Program-made: the position numbers and the translations under genes
Shown: one piece after another, positions 18,416 through 26,457 of the stretch
Position numbering within the stretch: position 1 is the first letter of the stretch
Layout of the letters: every line of letters starts with the position of its first letter
The notes under the pieces: model-generated
Told to the model about the DNA's origin: nothing
What the model saw: the letters and a program-made list of their open reading frames with translations, nothing else
The model's database searches: none
Assembly (NCBI RefSeq): GCF_014200495.1
Contig: NZ_JACHBY010000002.1
Location: 981,109 to 1,045,108 of the forward strand
Length of the DNA stretch: 64,000 bases
DNA from: Mucilaginibacter geliditolerans
GTDB lineage: Bacteria; Bacteroidota; Bacteroidia; Sphingobacteriales; Sphingobacteriaceae
Direction of reading: 5' to 3'

Positions 18416-19873
18416 CTAAATCGCATGAACCTGTTTCTTAATTGCCATAAAGCAATCCGCCGTTGATTCGCAAACAGGGCATATATAGTTCTCGATGTTT
18501 TTAAATTCGATCCCTACAGGAACGTTGTTGAATTGATCTCCATAGCTTTTATCGTAAATACTGAGGCAGTTTTTACATTGATAAAGCTCAACTGTTTCAA
18601 TATGATTCTCTTTTTCCGCACCAGCATCCTGAAGTAATAACATATTGCTATCACTTAGTAAACCATGATAAAAATCACACAATTCTATCAGGGAACGGCC
18701 AAGGGTATTGGCAGATAAATTTTCTTTATAAACAACAAAATCTTTAGAGTTGGGATTAAAGTCCCTGGTATGCAAAATATCAAATAAGCCGGCTTTTGTT
18801 TTTTTTATGACGATGGACGCCAGTAAGCCTGTTTTGGGTTGCATTTTTATAGCAAAGCAAAGGCGGTAGGTTCGTAAATCATATTCTTCAAATTCACGCA
18901 CCAATTGTTTCTTAAGTTCGAGACTTTTTTTGCATAAGTTTTCAAGCTGCCAGTTTAATTCGTTAGCGGCATGCCTTACATTTATCCTGTAATTGTTAAG
19001 GATAAAACCCCAGTCTTTACGGTCAGCTTCATTTATCCCTTTAATTAAAAAGGATTTCCAGGGGGTTGTGTATAGCTGACCTACGCGGGTTTTAAGGCAT
19101 AGGGAGCAAATATCTTTTAAAAACGCAATGGGAAATAATTCATTCCGGCGATAAATGCCAAGCCAGTATTTACCATTCAGGTATTTATTAAATCCTTCAT
19201 AATAAGGCAGCGAGAAATCGGGCAATTTTAAAGGTTCAGCTATTTGTTGGTTAACAAATTTATTACTGGTGTTCACCTTTTCATAAAACAAGTCGAAATT
19301 GGATTCAGGCTGATCATAAAACAATTCCCTGCTCCCCAAAATAACTCCTTGGGCAGTTTTGCAAAATGCTGGTATATCATCGGAATACACCAGACAGGGC
19401 CAGCAGTACAAATCATTTGTTTTGGGAAACCTGATGTACAAGTACCAATAATTACTTAAATCAGAACTGATAAAGTTAAAATTCCCGCTAAAAAATGGCA
19501 CAAAGGTTTGATGCTTATCAACCATGTTAACCTTTAATTCCGGCTGAAAATTAAATAAATCGAATATATCCTTATATACGCCTTCCTTCAGCCAGCTCTC
19601 TGTATTAAAAATATTATCGGTTACATATGAACTAATGATATTCGGAAACTGATCATTATTTATCTCATAATTGATCGCAGACTTTAGCATCCCCAACTCC
19701 AGGTCTTCAAGCCGGTTTTGTGGTATGCAAAAATATAATTGCTGCCTGTTTCCTACACTTATTGTTGCTGCCCCTGCATTCTCGGCTATCTGTAATATTT
19801 CATAAAGGTCACCGGCTGATATTACTCCTCCCGGCAGATTAATCTTCACACAATAAGTCTCTGTTTTCTCCAT
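18416..19873 (-). CDS. Rubredoxin fused to degenerate nitrite/sulfite reductase-like half-domains
   Basis: The 485-residue protein starts with a ferredoxin-like nitrite/sulfite reductase half-domain (KINLPGGVISAGDLYEILQ, residues about 10-70). A second half-domain follows around residues 245-290 (RVGQLYTTPWKSFLIKG). The segment that should hold the siroheme and 4Fe-4S ligands keeps only one of the expected cysteines (ENLCKK), and the SGCPNSC-type motif is replaced by KMQPKTG, so it probably cannot bind siroheme. The C-terminus is a rubredoxin domain with both knuckles, YQCKNC and YICPVC. It follows the nitrate reductase gene by 11 bp. A role as an electron carrier or partner for nitrate reductase is inferred from context. 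Confidence 0.72.
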   Translation of the reverse strand: MEKTETYCVKINLPGGVISAGDLYEILQIAENAGAATISVGNRQQLYFCIPQNRLEDLELGMLKSAINYEINNDQFPNIISSYVTDNIFNTESWLKEGVYKDIFDLFNFQPELKVNMVDKHQTFVPFFSGNFNFISSDLSNYWYLYIRFPKTNDLYCWPCLVYSDDIPAFCKTAQGVILGSRELFYDQPESNFDLFYEKVNTSNKFVNQQIAEPLKLPDFSLPYYEGFNKYLNGKYWLGIYRRNELFPIAFLKDICSLCLKTRVGQLYTTPWKSFLIKGINEADRKDWGFILNNYRINVRHAANELNWQLENLCKKSLELKKQLVREFEEYDLRTYRLCFAIKMQPKTGLLASIVIKKTKAGLFDILHTRDFNPNSKDFVVYKENLSANTLGRSLIELCDFYHGLLSDSNMLLLQDAGAEKENHIETVELYQCKNCLSIYDKSYGDQFNNVPVGIEFKNIENYICPVCESTADCFMAIKKQVHAI

Positions 19874-19884
19874 TTTTTATTTCA

Positions 19885-22800
19885 TTAAGCCGTTGCTTTC
19901 AAACTTTCTTCTAACAAGCGCTTCACTTCGGGCCTGCACGATCCACAGCCTGTACCGGCACCTGTACTATCGCACAATTCCTTTAGCGTATTGCACCCGG
20001 TAGCTATTTTGTTAAGGATATTCTCGCTGCCTACATTATTGCAACTGCAAACTAATTTCCCTAATACCGGATCAACTTTATTGCCGCTTCGTAGTAATTG
20101 CAACCTCTTTTCATTCAGCTCGGTTTTGTTAGCTATAAGTGCCTTAAATTCCTGGAACTCGCTTTTATCGCCGATCAGGATAGTACCCACCAGCTTATCC
20201 TCATGGATGATGCATTTTTTGTAGTATCGCTTCGCTTTATCAATAAAAACGATCTCCTCATAGGCCTTATCATCCGGGCATTCAGACAAGCCAATGCTGC
20301 ACAGATCAAACCCATGAATTTTTATGATATTCATGAACAGGCTGCCCTTATAATAGCTGGCAATATCGCCGTTCATATATTTGGTTACTACCTCTGCCTG
20401 TTGCTCGGCTGCAGCAGTAATTCCGTATAGTGTGCCCTCAAATTCTGCTATCTCCCCAATGGCATAAATTGAGGGATCGTTGGTTTGCATCCGTTCGTTT
20501 ACAATAACACCACGTTTTATGGTAAGCCCGCAGGCTTTGGCAATTTCGAGGTTGGGTGTTGTACCTATGGCCAGTATCATGGCATCGCAATTTATTTTGC
20601 GGCCACTTTTTAGGCCTATTCCTGTTAGTTTCGATCTGCCGTAGAACAGCTGCACCTCATCATCATAATAAATATCGCAGCCTTGGTCTACCATTTCCTC
20701 GTGCAATAACTGACTGCCCAAGGCATCTAATTGCCTGTTTAAAAACCGCGATGTACGATGGATGATGGTGATCCTGATACCTATTTCGCGCAATGAGGCA
20801 GCCATTTCCAAACCCAGCAAGCCTCCGCCTACTACCACTACATGGCCGTTTTTGGGCACATGCTTTTTAAAGTTATCTGCATCGTTACGGCTGCGCATGC
20901 TGAATATGCCTGGCAGTGAGGGGGTATTTTTGGGGATAGATGCCCTGCTGCCGGTAGCGATCAATAAAACATCATAATCCGTTTTTATCCCCCTCGAATC
21001 GATAACCTGCTTGTTTTCCCGGTCAATTTTTTCAATGCTTACCCCTCTCAGCAGCCTGATGTTATAGGCAGGTTCTTCGCTATCCTTCATTTTTACCAAT
21101 TGCTCCCATTGCTGCTCGCCACTGATATAGTCAGGTAACATTACCCTGTTGTAAAAAGGATGATTCTCCTTACTAAAAATGGTTATTTCATCATCAGCAT
21201 TTAATTCTCTGTATGATTTTACAAAGCCGTAAGCCCCCGCCCCTGCTCCAATCACCACTATGCGCTGAAACGGCTTTACATACTTTTGCACGTTAACGGC
21301 ACAGTATTTAAAATCCGGTTCCTTCGAAATTGGGTCAACCCGATCACTGGTAAGATTATTGGCCCGGTTAAGATCGTTGCCTAATATTTTGCCCCAATGC
21401 ATCGGTAAAAACACAACCCCCTTTTTTATTTGTGCCGATATTTTTGTCTGAACCTGTACCTCTCCCCGCCGGGAGGTAATAACCGCAATGTCCAATTCTT
21501 TTAAGCCCAATACTTCGGCATCATGAGGGTGGATCTCTAAAAAAGCTTGTTTATAATGCTGATTAAGCTTATTTACCTTGCCTGTTTTGCTCATAGTATG
21601 CCACTGATCGCGGATACGGCCCGTGGTTAATATCATTGGATAATCATCATTGGGCAGTTCACTGGTCAGCGTATCGGGCACAGCGCTGATGAATGCTTTT
21701 TTTGATGGCCTGTAAAAATTATGATCGGTAAATAATCGGGCTTGGCCATCCAGCGGACCTTTCTTTTTGTAGGGCCACTGTACGGTTTTACGCTCTTTTA
21801 ATACATCGTAGTTTAAGCCACTTATATCTATATTGGTTTTGGCGGTTAATTTAACATGCTCGGCATAAATGGCAGCAGGATTTTCGAAATCAAAGCCCTT
21901 ATAGCCCATTTTGCGTGCAAAGCGGCAAATGATTTCCCCATCGGCAATAGCTTCTCCCGGTGGCTCTACAATCTTGTTCAAGTAGCTTATCCGCCGTTCG
22001 GAGTTAGTCATTGTCCCCTCTTTCTCGGCCCATGCAGCAGCGGGCAATATCACATCGGCATAAGCCAAAGTTTCCGGCTTGTTGCTGATCTCCTGTACCA
22101 CCACAAATTTTGCCTTTTTCAAAGCATCCTCAGCCAAACGAACATTTGGTAAACTGGTTAATGGATTGGTACACATTATCCAGATGGCTTTTAAGCGACC
22201 ATCATTTAATGCCTCGAACATTTCGGTGGCCGTTAACCCGGGTTTGGGCTGAATGGTCTTACCTCCCCAAAACTTCTGCACTTCTTCACGATGCAGGGGA
22301 TTGCTCAGGTCACGATGTGCCGGCAGCAGGTTTGCCAAACCTCCAACTTCACGTCCGCCCATAGCGTTGGGCTGGCCGGTAAGTGATAACGGACCAGAAC
22401 CCGGTTTGCCTATATGCCCGGTTATCAGGTTTAAATTAATAAGGCTCAAATTTTTATTTACACCGATGGCGCTTTGATTAAGCCCCATTGTCCACATGGT
22501 GATAAAACCTTTGGCTTCGCCGATGTATTTCGCTGCAAGGCGGATATCGCTTTCGTTCAATCCGCATGTTTTTGCAGCGTCAAACAAACTATTTCTAAAA
22601 ACAATTTCACTATATAATTCAAACCCTTCGGCATGGTCTTTTATAAAATCAAAGTCGATATCGCCATTCTCTATCAGCAACCTGCCGATAGCATGATTAA
22701 GGGTAATATCCGTTCCGGGATTTATTTGCAGATGCAGATCGGCATTGGCACACGAATCGGTAACCCGCGGATCTACTATGATGATCTTAACAGCCGGGTT

Positions 22801-23394
22801 GGCTGCTTTATGGGCCTCTACCCGGCGCCATAATATAGGGTGGCACCAGGCAGGGTTACCGCCCATTACCAATATACAATCAGCAAGTTCAATATCTTCA
22901 TAACAAACAGGCACACTATCCTCGCCCAAAGCAATTTTATAGGCGGCAACGGCACTGCTCATGCAAAGGCGCGAGTTGGTATCAATATTATTGCTGCCGA
23001 TAAACCCTTTCATCAGCTTATTAACTACATAATATTCCTCGGTTAAACACTGACCGGACGCATAAAAGGCAACAGAATCGGGACCATATTTATCAATAAA
23101 GGTCTTAAACACCGCAACCGTACGATCAAGTGCATCATCCCAGCTTACACGCTGCATGGGCATACTTTTATTGTACCGCATTTGCGGATAAAGGAGCCTG
23201 TCGCTTTTATCATTTACGGTGTAATGCAGGTTAAGCCCCTTGCTGCAAAGCATGCCTTTATTAACGGGATGGTCTTTATCACCGGCAAGGGTTATGCTTC
23301 CATTTTTCTCTTTATTAACAACCACGCCACAGCCAACCCCGCAATAACAGCAAGTACTGGTTAACTGATCTATAGATTGTTTTTTCAGGGCCAT
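19885..23394 (-). CDS. Assimilatory nitrate reductase fused to NirB-like flavoprotein and BFD domain
   Basis: Reduces nitrate to nitrite in the cytoplasm. It has 1169 residues in three parts. The first, to about residue 690, is a molybdopterin oxidoreductase with a 4Fe-4S motif (C15, C18, C22, C50) and SRLCMSS, whose Cys is the likely Mo ligand, followed by a molydopterin-dinucleotide-binding domain (LTTGRIRDQWHTMSKTG). The second is an FAD/NAD(P)H oxidoreductase (RIVVIGAGAGAYG from about residue 700, VVVVGGGLLGLE, IYAIGE). The third is a C-terminal 2Fe-2S BFD domain (CSCNN and GTGCGSC). In Bacillus-type systems these are separate subunits (NasC catalytic, NasB electron transfer). There is no Tat signal. 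It sits 23 bp downstream of the nitrate transporter gene. Confidence 0.9.
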   Translation of the reverse strand: MALKKQSIDQLTSTCCYCGVGCGVVVNKEKNGSITLAGDKDHPVNKGMLCSKGLNLHYTVNDKSDRLLYPQMRYNKSMPMQRVSWDDALDRTVAVFKTFIDKYGPDSVAFYASGQCLTEEYYVVNKLMKGFIGSNNIDTNSRLCMSSAVAAYKIALGEDSVPVCYEDIELADCILVMGGNPAWCHPILWRRVEAHKAANPAVKIIIVDPRVTDSCANADLHLQINPGTDITLNHAIGRLLIENGDIDFDFIKDHAEGFELYSEIVFRNSLFDAAKTCGLNESDIRLAAKYIGEAKGFITMWTMGLNQSAIGVNKNLSLINLNLITGHIGKPGSGPLSLTGQPNAMGGREVGGLANLLPAHRDLSNPLHREEVQKFWGGKTIQPKPGLTATEMFEALNDGRLKAIWIMCTNPLTSLPNVRLAEDALKKAKFVVVQEISNKPETLAYADVILPAAAWAEKEGTMTNSERRISYLNKIVEPPGEAIADGEIICRFARKMGYKGFDFENPAAIYAEHVKLTAKTNIDISGLNYDVLKERKTVQWPYKKKGPLDGQARLFTDHNFYRPSKKAFISAVPDTLTSELPNDDYPMILTTGRIRDQWHTMSKTGKVNKLNQHYKQAFLEIHPHDAEVLGLKELDIAVITSRRGEVQVQTKISAQIKKGVVFLPMHWGKILGNDLNRANNLTSDRVDPISKEPDFKYCAVNVQKYVKPFQRIVVIGAGAGAYGFVKSYRELNADDEITIFSKENHPFYNRVMLPDYISGEQQWEQLVKMKDSEEPAYNIRLLRGVSIEKIDRENKQVIDSRGIKTDYDVLLIATGSRASIPKNTPSLPGIFSMRSRNDADNFKKHVPKNGHVVVVGGGLLGLEMAASLREIGIRITIIHRTSRFLNRQLDALGSQLLHEEMVDQGCDIYYDDEVQLFYGRSKLTGIGLKSGRKINCDAMILAIGTTPNLEIAKACGLTIKRGVIVNERMQTNDPSIYAIGEIAEFEGTLYGITAAAEQQAEVVTKYMNGDIASYYKGSLFMNIIKIHGFDLCSIGLSECPDDKAYEEIVFIDKAKRYYKKCIIHEDKLVGTILIGDKSEFQEFKALIANKTELNEKRLQLLRSGNKVDPVLGKLVCSCNNVGSENILNKIATGCNTLKELCDSTGAGTGCGSCRPEVKRLLEESLKATA

Positions 23395-23417
23395 AACTTT
23401 AATTATTCCGCAAGTAT

Positions 23418-24716
23418 CTATATCACACCGCCTGCTAGTGGCGTACTAAAGCGTTCTTCAACGACGGGTGTTTTTTGAAATCTTGTTATGAGTATGATTA
23501 CCGATACCCCTATTACAATAAACCCTATGTAAGTAAAGGCCTGCACATAGGTAATGGAATCCGACTTAAACAAAAAGCCGAACATCATGCCGCCGAAATT
23601 ACCACCTGCACCAACAATACCACTAACCAGGCCCACATTTTTGGAGTTTATAAAAGGCACAATACCGTAGGTTGCCCCGTTTGACATTTTGAGGAAAAGC
23701 GCGAATGTGAGCATAGTAATTATAGCCACCACAAGCGACCCCGCCTGTGCAAATAAGATGAGGCCGATACCTTCTAAAAACAGCACCCCGGCAAGTAATA
23801 AGCCCTTGCCACGCATACCAAATTTGCCGCCTACCTTATCAGATATGATACCACCCAGGGCACGGGCAAACAAGTTCATGAAACCGAATATACCTGCCCA
23901 AAAACCCGCGGCGCTTTGCGAAAGATGGAATGAATCAACAAAATGCAGCGAGGCCACATTATCAAAAGTTAGCTCCATACCGAAACACATGGCATAGCCT
24001 ATGGTTAGGGCCCATATCCTCCAATCGGCTAAAACCGACCAATCAGTTTTTGTTGATTTGCCAACATTGTAGCCAACTTCATCGTAATTTCCGTTGGGGG
24101 TGTCCTTAGTGTATTTCCAATATAAAAATGCAATAATCAGCATCATTACTCCCGGTACTATCATGGCGTATCGCCAGGCCTCTGCCTTAGTATAGCCAAA
24201 GCCAACTATGGCAGCGAATATTATCGGCATTATCATATTAGTTACACCACCGCCAAGGTTGCCCCAGCCGCCTGTTATGGCATTTGCAGTTCCTTTTAAT
24301 TTGGGAGCAAACATCATAGATGTATGAAATTGGGTGATAACAAATGATGCACCTATTACACCAATAGCCAAGCGAAACAACAAGAAGGTAGTATAACTAT
24401 GCGCCAAGCCGACTAAAAAAACTGGCAGTGAACCGATCAGCAAAAGCCTTATAGCTGTTTTACGCGGCCCCCAGACATCACATAGTTTACCAATAAAAAG
24501 CCGGGCAATTATGGTTGCTGATACCGATGCGATGATGCAATTACCTACCTGCCCTTTGGTTAAATGCAATTCGGCACGAATAGTGGGCATTAACGGTGCC
24601 AGGCCGAACCAGCCAAAAAAACAAACAAAAAACATGAGCCATGTGATATGAAACGTTTTCATTTGCACGCCTTTCAGCGAAAATATATTGAGTTTAGTAA
24701 GTTGATTTTCCATCAT
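23418..24716 (-). CDS. Nitrate/nitrite MFS transporter (NarK/NasA family)
   Basis: Imports nitrate for assimilation. It has 432 residues and twelve predicted membrane segments. The nitrate-porter signatures are clear: FRLAIGVIGASFVITQFHTSM in helix 4-5 (carrying the substrate-binding Arg), GGWGNLGGGV in helix 5, and GIVGAGGNFGG in the second half. Two adjacent ATG codons (24716 and 24713) could start it. It is the first gene of the nitrate reductase operon, and its long AT-rich leader (24717-25373) is shared with the FNR-like regulator. Confidence 0.93.
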   Translation of the reverse strand: MMENQLTKLNIFSLKGVQMKTFHITWLMFFVCFFGWFGLAPLMPTIRAELHLTKGQVGNCIIASVSATIIARLFIGKLCDVWGPRKTAIRLLLIGSLPVFLVGLAHSYTTFLLFRLAIGVIGASFVITQFHTSMMFAPKLKGTANAITGGWGNLGGGVTNMIMPIIFAAIVGFGYTKAEAWRYAMIVPGVMMLIIAFLYWKYTKDTPNGNYDEVGYNVGKSTKTDWSVLADWRIWALTIGYAMCFGMELTFDNVASLHFVDSFHLSQSAAGFWAGIFGFMNLFARALGGIISDKVGGKFGMRGKGLLLAGVLFLEGIGLILFAQAGSLVVAIITMLTFALFLKMSNGATYGIVPFINSKNVGLVSGIVGAGGNFGGMMFGFLFKSDSITYVQAFTYIGFIVIGVSVIILITRFQKTPVVEERFSTPLAGGVI

Positions 24717-24966
24717 ATTTTAAATTAGAGTGCTATTTAAAATAGATGTGGCGGCGGGAAATTGATTTAATATGAGGCATTTATTCAAATACCTCTTTAA
24801 CATAAATATCAATCGTCGAAAAAAGCCTTTAATAGATTGGGATTCAGTCGAAAAGAACGAATAACACGACGAAAACCATAGAAATAGCGCAACAATGCGC
24901 TGATTTAATACATTTTTGTACATTTGAGTAAGTTTTTTATTTGTTAAAGCAATGAAAACTGTTTAA

Positions 24967-25004
24967 CCCTGTCTGGGAATGCGACCTCCCGGCAGGGCTT
25001 TTTT
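24967..25004 (+). terminator. Orphan terminator-like hairpin, possible small RNA 3' end
   Basis: CCCTGTC (24967-24973) and GGGA (24975-24978) pair with TCCC (24987-24990) and GGCAGGG (24991-24997), with one bulged T and a G-T pair. The right arm is followed by CTTTTTT. It points along the plus strand, where no gene precedes it. A TACATTTG box (Bacteroidota -7 consensus TAnnTTTG) lies at 24919-24926, which would give a transcript of about 70 nt. Confidence 0.5.
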
Positions 25005-25106
25005 GTGCATTATATTTTTATTTTATCCATAAGCAACGAAATTTAGATCCCAATTTTATATTTACTGTGATAAATATAATTCATTTAATATTTTTAAGCA
25101 ATTTTT

Positions 25107-25123
25107 TGATTACAAAACAATCA
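25107..25123. promoter_or_regulatory. Palindrome TGATT-N7-AATCA
   Basis: A 17-bp dyad with perfect 5-bp arms, upstream of the FNR-like gene. The half-site resembles the TTGAT of FNR, but the spacing is wider than the TTGAT-N4-ATCAA consensus. A candidate for CRP/FNR-type binding; the assignment is inference. Confidence 0.35.
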
Positions 25124-25373
25124 TTTTTATGATAAAAGAAATAATCAATATAAAACAGTCGCAAAAAATGAAAAAATAACAATACAAAAATCATTATTTA
25201 AGACATTATGATGATTATAAGCGATAAATAATGAGATTAAATTAGTCAACTATTCAAATAATGTATTATTTACATCATTTTAAATGAATAATTAAACACA
25301 ATAACATCAAATGACCTATATTGCGTCAATTATTTATTACAAATTTTAAAAAAATAAAAAAACTGACCTCTAT

Positions 25374-26066
25374 ATGAAAAAAAAGCTAATTACATGTGAC
25401 ATGAATAGCTGTTTTTTGTGCAAAAACGTCCTTCCTGAATGGAAAGGAGCAATTGCTGCCAACAAAAATAATTTTTTCGTGAAAAAAAATGAGGTAATAT
25501 TTGAAGAAGGCGATCCTGTAAAGGGAATTTATTTTGTACTGAGCGGCAATGTTAAAGTACATAAAAAGTGGGGACAGGACAAAGAAGTGATCTTAAGATT
25601 TGCATCCAATGGTGCGATATTCGGCCACCGCGGCCTCGACACCAAAATATATCCCATATCGGCTACCGCGCTTGAAGATGGAATAGTTTGTTATTTTGAT
25701 CTGGATTTTTTTGAAGCTACCTTAAAGGTCAACAATGAATTTACGTATCGGTTGATGATGTTTTTTGTAAAGGACCTGCAGGAATCCGAAACCAAGATGC
25801 GTAACCTTGCCCATATGCCGGTTAAGGGCCGTGTTGCTCAAGCTTTAATATATTTAGAGAAGCAATTTGGACTGAGGGATGATGGCTTTATTAATATCCG
25901 CTTATCCCGGCAGGATCTGGCATCTTTTATCGGCGCTACCTATGAAACCGTATTCAGGGTAATAAATGAACTACTGGGCGAAAAGATAGTAACCGTTCAT
26001 GATAAATACATAAAAGTTATAAATGAACAGAAACTGGTACTATTAACCACCGATGAAGAGGCTTAA
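25374..26066 (+). CDS. CRP/FNR-family regulator with four conserved-position cysteines
   Basis: A cyclic-nucleotide-fold transcription factor of 230 residues. It contains exactly four cysteines: C8, C13 and C16 at the N-terminus, and C106 in DGIVCYFDLDFF. The last aligns with the MVCEIPFETL stretch around Cys122 of E. coli FNR, and the N-terminal trio resembles FNR's Cys20/23/29 although the spacing differs (x4, x2). A 4Fe-4S redox or NO sensor is therefore likely. The sensor roll (residues about 25-120) precedes a dimer helix and a winged HTH with recognition helix GATYETVFRVINEL. Its 3' end overlaps nirD by four bases in convergent orientation. It probably regulates the surrounding nitrate genes. 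Confidence 0.85.
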   Translation: MKKKLITCDMNSCFLCKNVLPEWKGAIAANKNNFFVKKNEVIFEEGDPVKGIYFVLSGNVKVHKKWGQDKEVILRFASNGAIFGHRGLDTKIYPISATALEDGIVCYFDLDFFEATLKVNNEFTYRLMMFFVKDLQESETKMRNLAHMPVKGRVAQALIYLEKQFGLRDDGFINIRLSRQDLASFIGATYETVFRVINELLGEKIVTVHDKYIKVINEQKLVLLTTDEEA

Positions 26067-26434
26067 ATAATCCCAATATATACCTTACCATCAATAACCT
26101 GCACAGGATAGGTTTTTATTTGAAATTCATCCCCGCTCAAACATTCGCCACTTAATAGTGAGAAGGTTTTTTTATGAAAAGGACAGGCCACCTTAGGCTC
26201 GCAGCTGTCACCCTCACTGCCTATCATACCACGCGATAAAACCATCTGCTGTTTATGCGGACAAAGATTTTGCGTGGCATACCATTCGCCGCGACGGGCA
26301 AAGTTATATATAGCTATCTGCTCATTGCCATGCTTTACACACGCCCCGCCATTGGCAGGCACGTCATCTGCATAGCAAGCTAAAACCCATCTAATATCCG
26401 TTATCGTTTCCATTTGAATCTTGTTTAATATCAT
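26063..26434 (-). CDS. nirD: Nitrite reductase small subunit (Rieske-type)
   Basis: The small subunit of cytoplasmic NADH/NADPH nitrite reductase. It has 123 residues with a Rieske 2Fe-2S motif: CPHK and CPFHKKTF, about 30 residues apart. Unlike E. coli NirD, which lacks the ligands, all four Cys/His ligand positions are present here. It starts at the ATG at 26434; a second in-frame ATG at 26413 gives METITDIRW and is equally plausible. It lies 23 bp downstream of nirB on the same strand. Confidence 0.9.
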   Translation of the reverse strand: MILNKIQMETITDIRWVLACYADDVPANGGACVKHGNEQIAIYNFARRGEWYATQNLCPHKQQMVLSRGMIGSEGDSCEPKVACPFHKKTFSLLSGECLSGDEFQIKTYPVQVIDGKVYIGII

Positions 26435-26457
26435 TAATAACTAATCTAAAACTGTAA

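Larger units (their letters stand above)
24717..25373. other. AT-rich intergenic region between nitrate transporter and FNR-like regulator
   Basis: This 657-bp divergent region has no credible gene. It contains an inverted repeat GAGG...CCTC at 24774-24795, a terminator-like hairpin at 24967-25004, a TGATT-N7-AATCA palindrome at 25107-25123 and a TGAC-N9-GTCA inverted repeat at 25312-25328. The last two are spaced like the half-sites of CRP/FNR-type regulators and are candidate sites for the adjacent regulator. Confidence 0.5.

Noticed and set aside
24720..24923. 67-codon minus-strand ORF upstream of the nitrate transporter
   Set aside because: It shows no recognisable family and biased composition, and lies in a regulatory, AT-rich leader. 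It overlaps structural elements and looks like chance.
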